Notes: generated from the letters alone by a model not told the origin. A DNA stretch of 64,000 nucleotides from Paenibacillus sp. FSL H8-0048 (GCF_038002825.1 NZ_JBBODF010000001.1:4092001-4156000), one strand, 5' to 3'. Counted from the first letter of the stretch, positions 51,591 to 59,292 are shown. A program made the numbers and translations.

Positions 51591-52568
51591 TTGCTGAGAG
51601 CGTTACCCCTTAACCGGCGCGGCATACCCGCCAGCCGTATTGCCCTTGGCTGCATGGGACTGGGCGGCGGCTGGGACCGCGAGCCGGTCACGGCTGCGAA
51701 TATGAAGCAGGGACATGAGGCGCTGGATGCGGCGCTGTCGATAGGTATTAATTTTTTTGACCATGCCGATATCTACACCCGGGGCAAGGCGGAGAAGGTG
51801 TTCGGGCAGATCTTCAAGGAACGGCCGGGGCTGCGCGAGGGCATTCTCCTCCAGTCTAAATGCGGCATCAAGCTGATGGAGCCGGGAGACCTCTCCAATA
51901 GCTTCGACCTCTCCAAGGAGCACATTCTGTCCAGCGTTGATGGAACTCTAGCACGGCTGGGCACAGAGTATATTGATATTCTGCTGCTGCACCGCCCCGA
52001 TCCGTTAATGGACCCTGAAGAGGTGGCAGAAGCGCTGCATCAGCTCAAGGCCTCCGGCAAGGTACGCCACTTCGGAGTCTCCAACATGAGCGCTGCCCAG
52101 ATCCAGCTGCTGCAGACTTATTGCGACGAGCCGTTTATTGTCAATCAGCTGCATATGAGCCTGTACAAAATCAGCTGGGTCGACGCCGTACTTAGCGTGA
52201 ACCGCGATCCGTGGAAGGACATTACGTTCCCGGAGGGCACCATGGAGTATTGCCGTGCCGGGAACATCCAGCTCCAGGCCTGGGGCCCGCTGGCCCAGGG
52301 ACTTTTCAGCGGACGGCCGCTTGAAGGCCAGCCGGAGAATGTTGTGAATACAGCGGCCATGGTACGGAGACTCGCTAACGAGAAGGACGCGGCACCCGAG
52401 GCTATCGTGCTGGCTTGGCTAATGACGCATCCCGCAGCCATTCAGCCTGTGATCGGCACAGTGAATCCGCAGCGGATCGCTGCCTGTGCTGGCGCGGACC
52501 AGCTGGAGTTATCCCGCAAGGAATGGTATGAGTTGTACGTTACTTCGCGCGGGGAGAAGCTTCCTTGA
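51591..52568 (+). CDS. aldo/keto reductase
   Basis: 325 residues, TIM barrel. The catalytic tetrad can be placed: Asp and Tyr in FFDHADIYTRGKAE, Lys in LLQSKCGI, His in LLLHRPDPLMD; the cofactor part is GVSNMSAAQI and LQAWGPLAQGLFSG. Nearest well-known types are B. subtilis YcsN/E. coli YdhF, NADPH-dependent reductases of unknown natural substrate. TTG start with GGAGG upstream. A terminator follows. Confidence 0.9.
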   Translation: MLRALPLNRRGIPASRIALGCMGLGGGWDREPVTAANMKQGHEALDAALSIGINFFDHADIYTRGKAEKVFGQIFKERPGLREGILLQSKCGIKLMEPGDLSNSFDLSKEHILSSVDGTLARLGTEYIDILLLHRPDPLMDPEEVAEALHQLKASGKVRHFGVSNMSAAQIQLLQTYCDEPFIVNQLHMSLYKISWVDAVLSVNRDPWKDITFPEGTMEYCRAGNIQLQAWGPLAQGLFSGRPLEGQPENVVNTAAMVRRLANEKDAAPEAIVLAWLMTHPAAIQPVIGTVNPQRIAACAGADQLELSRKEWYELYVTSRGEKLP

Positions 52569-52662
52569 GTTTGTGGGCACTTGGGTGGACGCTCCGCTGT
52601 TTAAGCGGTATACGTAACACCCCATCATAAGAGAATATCATTTGATTTCTCTTCCAAAACAG

Positions 52663-52704
52663 AAAGCAGCGATTCTCTTTTAACGGAAGGATCGCTGCTT
52701 TTGG
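52663..52704 (+). terminator. terminator of the aldo/keto reductase gene
   Basis: AAAGCAGCGAT pairs with ATCGCTGCTTTT. Confidence 0.75.
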
Positions 52705-52762
52705 GACAACCCCTTCTTTGCCAAGAAACACTAACCCATTCGTTTAGCCAACTGGTTCAGCA

Positions 52763-52795
52763 TCTGAATTGTATTCGGTTTTTCGCATACATCGG
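52763..52795 (+). repeat. single family A copy
   Basis: ATTGTATTCGGTTTTTCGCA then TACATCGGG; the right arm is conserved and the left arm partly so. Confidence 0.65.
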
Positions 52796-52808
52796 GCCCG
52801 TACGCCTC

Positions 52809-52845
52809 CCACTTTTGCCCCATTCAGGTGCACTTTGCTGTTAGT
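52809..52845 (+). repeat. family D unit left of the IS3 element
   Basis: ACTTTTGCCCCATTCAGGTG then CACTT, the core of the array at 54103-54330. The array was therefore probably present before the IS inserted. Confidence 0.7.
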
Positions 52846-52905
52846 GTTAACCGTGGACACCCGTTAAGAGAATAGAGATAATGAGTTTAACGAGGAGGTG
52901 TCCGC

Positions 52906-53202
52906 ATGAGTGGAACACGGAGAAGCTACAATGAAGAATACAAAAGACAGGCCGTAAAGTACATCCAGGAGCAGACGAAAACGGTGGCGGAATTGGCCCT
53001 GGAGCTGGATGTCCCCGCCAAAACGTTGCATAAATGGCTAGGTCAGTACCGGCAGTTTGAGAATGAGCCCATCATTACTCCAGACAAATACAGAGAGCTG
53101 GAACGTCAACTGAAGGAGCGGGAGCAAGAACTCGCAGACCTGACAGAGGAGATGGCCATCCTAAAAAAAGCCGTGCACATCTTCAGCAATCCAAAGAACT
53201 GA
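52906..53202 (+). CDS. IS3-family OrfA (helix-turn-helix)
   Basis: 98 residues. MSGTRRSYNEEYKRQAVKYI begins a helix-turn-helix (TVAELALELDVPAKTLHKWL), followed by a leucine-zipper-like coiled coil (YRELERQLKEREQELADL and on). It binds the IS ends and dimerises. The CTA AAA AAA G sequence at 53161-53170 is a typical -1 frameshift site, where some ribosomes switch to OrfB to make the OrfAB transposase. Confidence 0.92.
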   Translation: MSGTRRSYNEEYKRQAVKYIQEQTKTVAELALELDVPAKTLHKWLGQYRQFENEPIITPDKYRELERQLKEREQELADLTEEMAILKKAVHIFSNPKN

Positions 53203-53240
53203 GATTTCGGTTTATTGAAGATCATCGCTCCGAGTTCCGC

Positions 53241-54071
53241 GTGGAGAAGATGTGCAGTGTCTTTCAGGTGTCCCGGAGCGGGTATTACAAATGGAGAACA
53301 GCGAAGCCCAGCCCTCAAGCCACTCGTAAAGCCTTGTTGCTAAAGCGGATTGCCTATCATTTTCACGACTCTAAGGGTCGCTATGGCAGCCCCAAAATCA
53401 AGGTTCTCCTAGTGCGTGAAGGGCACCAGGTCAGTGAACGCACGGTAGGCAAGTACATGAAAGAACTGGGGCTGCGCTCTTGTGTCGCAAAGAGATTTCG
53501 CGTATGCACCACCGACTCCAACCATCCGCTACCCATTGCCCCCAACTTGTTAAACCAGCAATTTCACACGGAAAAGCCGAACCAGACGTGGGTAGCGGAT
53601 ATCACCTACATTCCCTGCCGGGAAGGACGAATGTACTTGGCGAGCGTGCTGGACCTGTGTACCCGGGAGATTGTCGGCTGGCGGCTTAGCGACCGGATGA
53701 CCACTGACCTCGTACAGGGCGCTCTGGACGCTGCCTACCAGGCCAAACGCCCCGGAAAGGGCTTGATTCACCATTCGGATCGAGGCTCCCAGTACGCCTC
53801 TGCAGACTACCGGGAACGCCTAAAGACGTACCAGATGACCGCAAGCATGAGCCGCAAAGGAAACTGTTATGATAACGCCTGTATCGAATCTTTTCACAGC
53901 CTCTTAAAAAAAGAGTTGGTGTACTGGAATCGATTTAAAACGAAGCAACAGGCGTATGATGCCATTTTCCAGTACATTGAATTTTTCTACAACCGTAAAC
54001 GAATCCATGGGGCACTGGGGTACGTTTCTCCGGTTCAGTTTGCAGCCACATTTAAGCGAAAAACGTTGTAG
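53241..54071 (+). CDS. IS3-family OrfB (integrase core)
   Basis: 276 residues from the first ATG; the frame is open back to the slippery site at 53163, consistent with production as an OrfAB fusion. DDE residues: QTWVADITYIPC, IHHSDRGSQYAS and NACIESFHSLLKKE. The HTH_21-type region RRYGSPKI-like (DSKGRYGSPKIKVLL) precedes it. The sequence looks intact, so the element may be mobile. Confidence 0.93.
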   Translation: MEKMCSVFQVSRSGYYKWRTAKPSPQATRKALLLKRIAYHFHDSKGRYGSPKIKVLLVREGHQVSERTVGKYMKELGLRSCVAKRFRVCTTDSNHPLPIAPNLLNQQFHTEKPNQTWVADITYIPCREGRMYLASVLDLCTREIVGWRLSDRMTTDLVQGALDAAYQAKRPGKGLIHHSDRGSQYASADYRERLKTYQMTASMSRKGNCYDNACIESFHSLLKKELVYWNRFKTKQQAYDAIFQYIEFFYNRKRIHGALGYVSPVQFAATFKRKTL

Positions 54072-54102
54072 GTTTTGTCTACTTTCTTGACAGGAGTCCA
54101 CT

Positions 54103-54330
54103 TATGCTCCTCATTTCTGCTCCCCGCCGACTTTTGCCCCATTCAGGTGCACTTATGCTCCTCATTTCCGCTCCCCGCCAACTTTTGCTCCATTCAGGTG
54201 CACTTATGCTCTTCATTTCCACACTCCACTAACTTTCGCCGCATTCAGGGGCACTAATGCCCTCATTTCCGCTCCCCACCAACTTTTGCTCCATTCAGGT
54301 GCACCTGTACTCACCTCACTCCGCTCCTGC
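54103..54330 (+). repeat. family D tandem array
   Basis: Units with CATTCAGGTGCACTTATG at 54140, 54191, 54242 and 54292 (periods 51, 51, 50), preceded by a partial unit cut by the IS. Between cores the sequence CTCATTTCCGCTCCCCGCCA is also repeated. Confidence 0.85.
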
Positions 54331-54344
54331 CACCCGCCCCATCC

Positions 54345-54360
54345 GTTCTTTATAAAGAAC
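54345..54360. promoter_or_regulatory. SinR operator, distal
   Basis: GTTCTTTATAAAGAAC: two inverted copies of the SinR half site GTTCTYT. It lies 194 bases before the first gene of the matrix operon. Confidence 0.8.
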
Positions 54361-54492
54361 ATTTGTGAAAAACAGCGATAACCGCAGTTACAGCGAGATA
54401 TCCCACCTAATTCGTACTTTATTGCGAACATTCCGCTGAAATTAACATTTTTCTTTTCCAAGCGGCGCAGTGTATGATTTGCTTACGATATT

Positions 54493-54508
54493 GTTCTTTA
54501 TAAAGAAC
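54493..54508. promoter_or_regulatory. SinR operator, proximal
   Basis: Same 16-bp palindrome, GTTCTTTATAAAGAAC, 148 bp downstream of the first and 46 bases before the start codon. It overlaps the likely promoter (TATAAC at 54512). A looser half-site pair (GTACTTT, GCGAAC) lies near 54413. Confidence 0.85.
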
Positions 54509-54553
54509 GAATATAACGAATAACTCATTAGCAAGTTGAGAGGGGGCTTAGCT

Positions 54554-55867
54554 ATGTACCCCAGATCTGCCAAGCGGCGCAAACGAACAACCAGGAAGCT
54601 CGGCCTGCGGATTCTGCAATCGGGTATGGCTGTATCTGTGCTTTTGATCTATACCTCAGGCCAGATCGGCAGCACCTATGGAGAGTTCAACACCTCGCAG
54701 GAGCAGATCAGCTCCATCGGGCTGTGCTCGGTATTCCCGGGTCAGATTGAACAGCTGTTATCGGAATTAGGCGGGCATCTAAGCACCCTCGTAGAGCTGA
54801 AAGCTTCCCTTGGCAGCCATAGCATCAGTGGAGTGTATAACACCTCAGCCGCTACCGGAGAGCTGTCGCTTGCCGAGCTGGATCAGGCTGCAGACGAACT
54901 CTCGTCTGAGCTCACTCAAGCTGGCAGCGAGATCGGTCTGCTGGAGAAGCAACTAAGCTTCAACGTGACGGTCTGGCAACAAATTCTGCAGGAAATTGGC
55001 TATGCAGCGGCCATTCTGCACAAGCTCGGAGGGTATATGGTGAATCTCGATCCTAACTGTCTGGAAATCCGTGATGCACAGTTCTTTGACCAGATTCAAG
55101 AGAGTCTTCAGCAAAGCGGGATTCTCTCGGAGCCGCTGGCGGAGACGTTAAGCGGAATTGTGCAATACCTTGGCTCGATTCATGATATCGGCGGTTCCTT
55201 GCCTACCGGTAATCCCGACCGCGTCTTACTCCGGCAGGATGACTACAGCTTCCCCGCTGAGGAGCCTGTGCTCTCATTCGTAACCAGCGCCTATCAAGTA
55301 GATTCGCAGGTATCCCCTGCGCTGCTGGCCGCGTATGAGCAGTTGAATACCGAATTAACAGCGTCCAAGGATACCCTGACCTCCACCATCCACACCTTAG
55401 AGGAACAGCTGGCAGAGATCGCTGGTGCCAAGACGGCCCTTGAGGACAAGGCGAAGGCACAGCAGGAGGAAGAGAAACGCCTGACGCTGGAAAAGACCGA
55501 TAAGGCCAGAGCGGAAGAGGCCGAACGGCTCGCCATAGAGAAGCAGAAGGCTGCTGACGAAGCGCTGAAGCTGGAGCATGAACAAGCCCGGAACCAGCCG
55601 CCCGCAACCAGTCCTCCTGACAAAAGCCAGCCGGCAGAGGAGCCCGCTCCAACAGCGCCTGTACAGGATACTCCAGTCCCCACAGCTTCAGCAGCAGCAG
55701 AGGTTATTGCTCCAGCGGCCACTCCTGTGCCTGAGATTCTTTTACCGGAACCCACTCCAGATCAAGGACCTAACGGCGTAATTCCGGGCACTGTGATGGA
55801 CGACGGGCAGCCTGCTCCTGCAGCTACACCGTCTCCACAATCCGACACCAGCAAAGGCGGCGAATAA
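54554..55867 (+). CDS. TapA-like matrix accessory protein with SipW-type signal
   Basis: 437 residues. A basic start (YPRSAKRRKRTTRKLGLRIL) and hydrophobic helix are followed by TYGEFNTSQEQ, which resembles the cleavage region of SipW-dependent proteins. The middle is helical; residues about 270-350 form a charged coiled coil (ALEDKAKAQQEEEKRLTLEK); the last 90 are Pro/Ala/Thr-rich and disordered. It takes the position of tapA before sipW-tasA and resembles DUF4047-type proteins, though TapA itself is shorter. AGAGGGGG lies 8 bases before the ATG. SinR boxes upstream suggest biofilm control. Confidence 0.65.
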   Translation: MYPRSAKRRKRTTRKLGLRILQSGMAVSVLLIYTSGQIGSTYGEFNTSQEQISSIGLCSVFPGQIEQLLSELGGHLSTLVELKASLGSHSISGVYNTSAATGELSLAELDQAADELSSELTQAGSEIGLLEKQLSFNVTVWQQILQEIGYAAAILHKLGGYMVNLDPNCLEIRDAQFFDQIQESLQQSGILSEPLAETLSGIVQYLGSIHDIGGSLPTGNPDRVLLRQDDYSFPAEEPVLSFVTSAYQVDSQVSPALLAAYEQLNTELTASKDTLTSTIHTLEEQLAEIAGAKTALEDKAKAQQEEEKRLTLEKTDKARAEEAERLAIEKQKAADEALKLEHEQARNQPPATSPPDKSQPAEEPAPTAPVQDTPVPTASAAAEVIAPAATPVPEILLPEPTPDQGPNGVIPGTVMDDGQPAPAATPSPQSDTSKGGE

Positions 55868-55868
55868 G

Positions 55869-56471
55869 ATGCGCATCCGAAAAATAGCAGGTACGATCAT
55901 CTCCACACTGATTCTGATTGTGTTCCTCGTGCTGATCACAGCCGTTGTGATCTCCAAAGCCTCCGGCGGCGAGCCCTCCTTCTTCGGCTATCAGATTAAG
56001 ACGGTTTTGTCCGGCTCCATGGAGCCAGGCATCCAGACCGGTTCCATTGTGGCCATTAAGCCGGGCGGAGACATGACGCGGTTCCAGAAGGGCGATGTGA
56101 TCACTTTTCTGAATCCGGATAATATTCTGATCACCCACCGCGTGGTCGATGCCGAGCTGAACAGTGCGCTGGGGCAAGCCAGCTATATCACCAAGGGCGA
56201 CAATAATGATGCAGCCGACACCGCGCCCGTCAGTTCCACGAATGTGGTAGGTGAGTACACCGGCGTAACCGTCCCCTATGTGGGCTATGCCATGAGCTTC
56301 GCAGTCTCCAAAGCCGGCAGCGTAGTGCTGATGATTATTCCCGGGCTGCTTCTGCTCCTCTACGCGCTGTATTCTTCCTGGAAGGCCGTTGCGGCACTGG
56401 AAAAGAAGAACGTGGCTTCATCCGCAGCCAGCGGAGGCGGGCCGGATAGTCTGACTGACCTCGTCCAATGA
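55869..56471 (+). CDS. sipW: signal peptidase I, SipW type
   Basis: 200 residues. N-terminal membrane anchor (TIISTLILIVFLVLITAVVI), then VLSGSMEPGIQTGSIVAIK with the catalytic Ser in SGSMEP, then ITHRVVDAE, where the His replaces the usual Lys base as in the ER/SipW type, and ITKGDNNDAADTAPV. A second membrane helix near residue 160 completes the SipW layout. It processes the TasA-like fibre proteins encoded next. Begins 1 base after the preceding stop. Confidence 0.93.
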   Translation: MRIRKIAGTIISTLILIVFLVLITAVVISKASGGEPSFFGYQIKTVLSGSMEPGIQTGSIVAIKPGGDMTRFQKGDVITFLNPDNILITHRVVDAELNSALGQASYITKGDNNDAADTAPVSSTNVVGEYTGVTVPYVGYAMSFAVSKAGSVVLMIIPGLLLLLYALYSSWKAVAALEKKNVASSAASGGGPDSLTDLVQ

Positions 56472-56551
56472 TCGATTGTCCTCTCCCGTTTACGAAACGC
56501 GGAGCCACAATACAGCTCTACAAAGCAGACTCATAAGAGAGGGATGAACAA

Positions 56552-57148
56552 ATGAACGTCAAAAAAACATTAGGTCTCGGCGTTGTATCGGCAGCATTAG
56601 GCTTAACCCTGGTCGGCGGAGGTACCTTCGCTTACTTCAGCAGTACCTCTACTTCTTCAGCTTCTTTTAACAACGGAACCCTATCATTGAAATCTGATCC
56701 CTCTGTCATTGTTAATCTCAGTAATCTCAAGCCGGGAGATACAGTCTTACGGGACTTCAAGCTCAAAAATGACGGAACGCTCAATATTCCCAAAGTGGTA
56801 CTGCGCACCTCGTCCGCCATTACAGACGCCCAAGGTGATAACGGTACGCATAATTTCAAGGATGATATTATTGTGACCTTCCTAGTAAACAAGGATAAAA
56901 AGGAATCACCGCTTCTGGTCATCTCGCTGGCCGATCTGGAGAAGGAGAGTCCCGATCTGGTGGCCCGGGGAATTCTCGGAGCAATCTTAGGCGGAGAGAA
57001 ATCCGGCATCAAAGCCGGTACCTCGGATGACCTGACCATTCAATTCGCCTTCAAGGAGACCCTCCAGCCGCAGAACTATTATCAGGGCGATACGCTTGCG
57101 CTGACGCTGAATTTTGAAGCCAACCAGGAAAAAGGCAGTCTCAAATAA
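56552..57148 (+). CDS. tasA: TasA/CalY-family biofilm fibre protein (first)
   Basis: 198 residues. The signal MNVKKTLGLGVVSAALGLTL with GGGTFAYFSSTSTS is the SipW-processed leader of TasA/camelysin proteins. The mature part is beta-rich, with the repeated pattern NLKPGDTVLRDFKLKNDGTL found in all family members. It would assemble into extracellular fibres of the biofilm matrix. GAGAGGGATG precedes the ATG. Closely followed by a paralogue. Confidence 0.92.
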   Translation: MNVKKTLGLGVVSAALGLTLVGGGTFAYFSSTSTSSASFNNGTLSLKSDPSVIVNLSNLKPGDTVLRDFKLKNDGTLNIPKVVLRTSSAITDAQGDNGTHNFKDDIIVTFLVNKDKKESPLLVISLADLEKESPDLVARGILGAILGGEKSGIKAGTSDDLTIQFAFKETLQPQNYYQGDTLALTLNFEANQEKGSLK

Positions 57149-57187
57149 TTTCAGGGCAAAACAAACCATTCGAGGAGGAAATCAATC

Positions 57188-57778
57188 ATGGGTATCAAAA
57201 AAACATTGGGTCTTGGCGTAGCATCGGCGGCACTGGGCTTGTCTTTAATCGGCGGGGGCACCTTCGCTTACTTCAGCTCCACAGCCACCAGCACGGCAAC
57301 CTTCGCCGCAGGTACGCTGAAGCTCGGCTCTTCCTTCAATACTCCGGTAGCGTTGACGAATCTGAAGCCGGGAGACTACACCGTCCGCACCTTCACCTTG
57401 TCCAATGACGGCACACTGGATATCAAATTCCTCAAGCTGGCCACCACTTACACCGTAACCGATGCCAAGGGCGATAACGCGGGCCAGGATCTCGGAGACC
57501 ACTTCAAGGTCAAGCTTCTCGATAACACGTACACCGGCGGTTCACTAAGCGGTCATGTGCTGTCCGAGATCTCCCTGAAGGATCTGAAGAACACCCCCAG
57601 CTACGATCTCGTAGCAGCAGGTGTACTGCCAGGAGGGATTGCCGCAGCCGGGTCCAAGACCTTTAAGATCGCCTTCGAGTTCGTAGACAACAGCCAAGAT
57701 CAGAACATTTTCCAGGGTGACGGCCTAGCTCTGAACTGGACCTTCGATGCACTTCAAGGACTGGGAGAGGCCAAGTAA
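57188..57778 (+). CDS. tasA: TasA/CalY-family biofilm fibre protein (second)
   Basis: 196 residues, a paralogue of the preceding gene: leader GIKKTLGLGVASAALGLSLI with GGGTFAYFSSTATS and NLKPGDYTVRTFTLSNDGTL. The mature regions differ clearly, so the two may form mixed or alternative fibres, as CalY/TasA pairs do in some Bacillus. GAGGAGG precedes the ATG. Last gene of the matrix operon; a family C element and terminator follow. Confidence 0.92.
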   Translation: MGIKKTLGLGVASAALGLSLIGGGTFAYFSSTATSTATFAAGTLKLGSSFNTPVALTNLKPGDYTVRTFTLSNDGTLDIKFLKLATTYTVTDAKGDNAGQDLGDHFKVKLLDNTYTGGSLSGHVLSEISLKDLKNTPSYDLVAAGVLPGGIAAAGSKTFKIAFEFVDNSQDQNIFQGDGLALNWTFDALQGLGEAK

Positions 57779-57788
57779 GTCAACACTC

Positions 57789-57840
57789 AAGTGGAAAACG
57801 GCTTTGCCGTCCTTTGAAAGGACGATACCGTTTCAGCAAG
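57789..57840 (+). repeat. family C element, copy 3
   Basis: Nested stems AAACGG/CCGTTT and CCGTCCTTT/AAAGGACGA (one end pair lost). It begins 11 bases after the tasA2 stop and runs directly into a terminator hairpin; the second hairpin of the family is absent. Confidence 0.8.
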
Positions 57841-57878
57841 ACGGCACATCCTTCCCCCAACCGGGCCGGGTGTGCCGT
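57841..57878 (+). terminator. terminator of the matrix operon
   Basis: ACGGCACA pairs with TGTGCCGT, followed by TTCCTTTTCC. Confidence 0.7.
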
Positions 57879-57911
57879 TTCCTTTTCCCAGGCTGCCGGG
57901 CTTAATGATTT

Positions 57912-57940
57912 TTGTCCGATTTGCGGTTTTTTGTTATACT
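57912..57940 (+). promoter_or_regulatory. promoter of the sinR-like gene
   Basis: TTGTCC, 17 bases, TATACT. The family C element begins 4 bases later, so it would form the very 5' end of the transcript. Confidence 0.7.
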
Positions 57941-57943
57941 GAC

Positions 57944-58035
57944 AAGTGAAAACGGCTTTGCCTTTCTATGAGGGCGGTACCGTTTCAGTGAGAAAGATAA
58001 GGATATAGCGCGAAGCATATCACTTCTTATCTTTT
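57944..58035 (+). repeat. family C element, copy 4 (5' leader of sinR-like gene)
   Basis: First hairpin AAACGG/CCGTTT with a weaker inner stem; second hairpin AAAGATAAG/CTTATCTTT, perfect here and differing from copy 1 in a pairing-preserving way. Ends about 28 bases before the GTG start. Confidence 0.8.
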
Positions 58036-58063
58036 AATAAAAAGTACGGAGGGCGTTGTAATC

Positions 58064-58408
58064 GTGTCAGATACTATGGGAGGCCGCATCCACAAACTCC
58101 GGCTGGAGAAGGGCTATTCGCTATCCGAGCTTGCGGATAAGGCTGATGTGGCGAAATCATATCTCAGTAATGTAGAACGCAATATTCAATCCAACCCCTC
58201 CATTCAATTCATCGAAAAAATCGCTGACGCGCTTCAGGTATCCATTCATGCACTGCTGTATGGCGGACTGGCAGAGACGGAAGAACAGGCTCTGGACGGG
58301 GAATGGTTCCGGCTGGTTCAGGAGGCCATGGCCTCCGGTATAAGCAAACGTGAATTCAAGGAATTCCTTGATTACCAGAAATGGCGGATGGAACAAAAGG
58401 ACAATTAA
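58064..58408 (+). CDS. sinR: SinR-like biofilm repressor
   Basis: 114 residues. The Xre-type DNA-binding domain (GYSLSELADKADVAKSYLSN then VERNIQSNPSIQFIEKIADA) is very close to B. subtilis SinR, including the recognition helix KSYLSNVERN. The C-terminal part DGEWFRLVQEAMASGISKRE then FKEFLDYQKW matches the SinI-binding/tetramer domain. It should bind GTTCTYT sites, exactly the motif found twice before the matrix operon. The GTG start follows GGAGGG by 10 bases. The 5' leader is a family C element. Confidence 0.9.
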   Translation: MSDTMGGRIHKLRLEKGYSLSELADKADVAKSYLSNVERNIQSNPSIQFIEKIADALQVSIHALLYGGLAETEEQALDGEWFRLVQEAMASGISKREFKEFLDYQKWRMEQKDN

Positions 58409-58485
58409 ACGCAGCATTGTATGTCACAGGGAAGACTCCGCACGGCAGGGAGGCCGCCTTCGGCGAAGGCATGCTTTCAAGCGGC

Positions 58486-58530
58486 ATACAGAAAAGGCAC
58501 AGCGTACCGGGCGCTGTGCCTTTTCTGTAT
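58486..58530. terminator. bidirectional terminator between sinR and sinI genes
   Basis: Perfect 19-bp stem ATACAGAAAAGGCACAGCG and its complement around a 7-base loop; A/T runs on both sides serve both convergent genes. Confidence 0.85.
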
Positions 58531-58554
58531 GTATCGCAGCAATGATGACCGTCC

Positions 58555-58698
58555 TTACATCGCCTGGAGCGCCTTCTCACTTAGAAACCGGCGGATCTCC
58601 TCCGCCGCGATCCCCGCCTGCTTGGCAGACATCAGCAAGTGCACCCATTCTAAATCCAGATCTACTGCCTGCAGCTCGTCATTCCCCTGGTTGGACAT
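58555..58698 (-). CDS. sinI: SinI-like anti-repressor
   Basis: 47 residues. The core LDLEWVHLLMSAKQAGIAAE then EIRRFLSE aligns with SinI (LDQEWVELMVEAKEANISPE then EIRKYL). SinI binds SinR and releases biofilm genes. The start at 58698 follows AGGAGG by about 13 bases; the frame is open further to 58752, but that part is not SinI-like. Unlike B. subtilis, sinI is convergent with sinR, not upstream of it. Confidence 0.85.
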   Translation of the reverse strand: MSNQGNDELQAVDLDLEWVHLLMSAKQAGIAAEEIRRFLSEKALQAM

Positions 58699-58753
58699 AT
58701 CCAAGAAATCTCCTCCTAGAATTTTCGCGTCCCCAGGCAGTCCGGCCATCATA

Positions 58754-58782
58754 GTAGTATTGCTACTTTGTAGTATCTCTAC
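58754..58782 (-). promoter_or_regulatory. tandem palindromes upstream of sinI
   Basis: Two 13-bp sites, GTAGTATTGCTAC and GTAGTATCTCTAC, start 16 bp apart, 56 bases upstream of the sinI start. They look like a double operator for an unknown regulator. The rest of 58783-59182 shows no gene. Confidence 0.55.
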
Positions 58783-59182
58783 TTTAGATCCGAGACTTTG
58801 TGCCCCTGTCTTTCGGCAGGTTTACCTTTTACTGGACCCTTTCCATCATGAAAGGATCTGGCAAGAATCGATGAAACCGTTCTCCGCAATAACATTATAC
58901 AAGATCATGCGCGATTAGTGTGTCGTTTTCTGGAATTTTTTTATGATAAAATGTGAGGAAACTTAGCTAATATTGCCAGTGGCTTGTATAAATATTTCCA
59001 GTTCCAAGTTCAAACCCTAGGTAATAGTTTAAATATACTAAAGGGAACTCTAACTGCTCCGCCTTACCGCTGCGCGCAACATCGCATAGAGACAATTACC
59101 CATTTGTATGGATTACGGACAGTGATATGGATTGAACTTGTTGAAAATTTAAGTTAAGGAAAAAGTGGCGGAGGGGAATTTT

Positions 59183-59292
59183 GGAACTGGAGGAGCGGTA
59201 GCGACCGCCTTTGTCTGCGGATTTCAACCGTTAACAACGGGATAAAATCAAGAAATCTGCAGACAACAGCGGCCGGAGGTCCAAAACTTCTC
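59183..59292 (+). repeat. family F structured element, copy 2
   Basis: Outer arms CGACCGC and GCGGCCG; inner stem GTCTGC-GATTTC with GAAATC-GCAGAC. Compared with copy 1 (GTCCA/TGGAC), both sides of the stem changed together. Lies about 260 bases before odhA; 59293-59551 holds no other recognisable feature apart from the odhA ribosome site. Confidence 0.75.

Larger units (their letters stand above)
52854..54100 (+). mobile_element. IS3-family insertion sequence
   Basis: About 1247 bp. Terminal inverted repeats of 25 bp: 52854-52878 (TGGACACCCGTTAAGAG...) and 54076-54100, whose reverse complement begins TGGACTCCTGTCAAGAA; 19 of 25 bases match. Two overlapping reading frames in -1 relation with an A-rich slippery site. 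No clear target duplication: about 20 extra bases lie between the left family D unit and the left end. Confidence 0.88.

Noticed and set aside
52834..52853. Extra 20 bases as part of the IS3 element with a CAC duplication
   Set aside because: The 25-bp inverted repeats start at 52854 and end at 54100; extending the left end would make them non-terminal. The origin of these bases remains unexplained.
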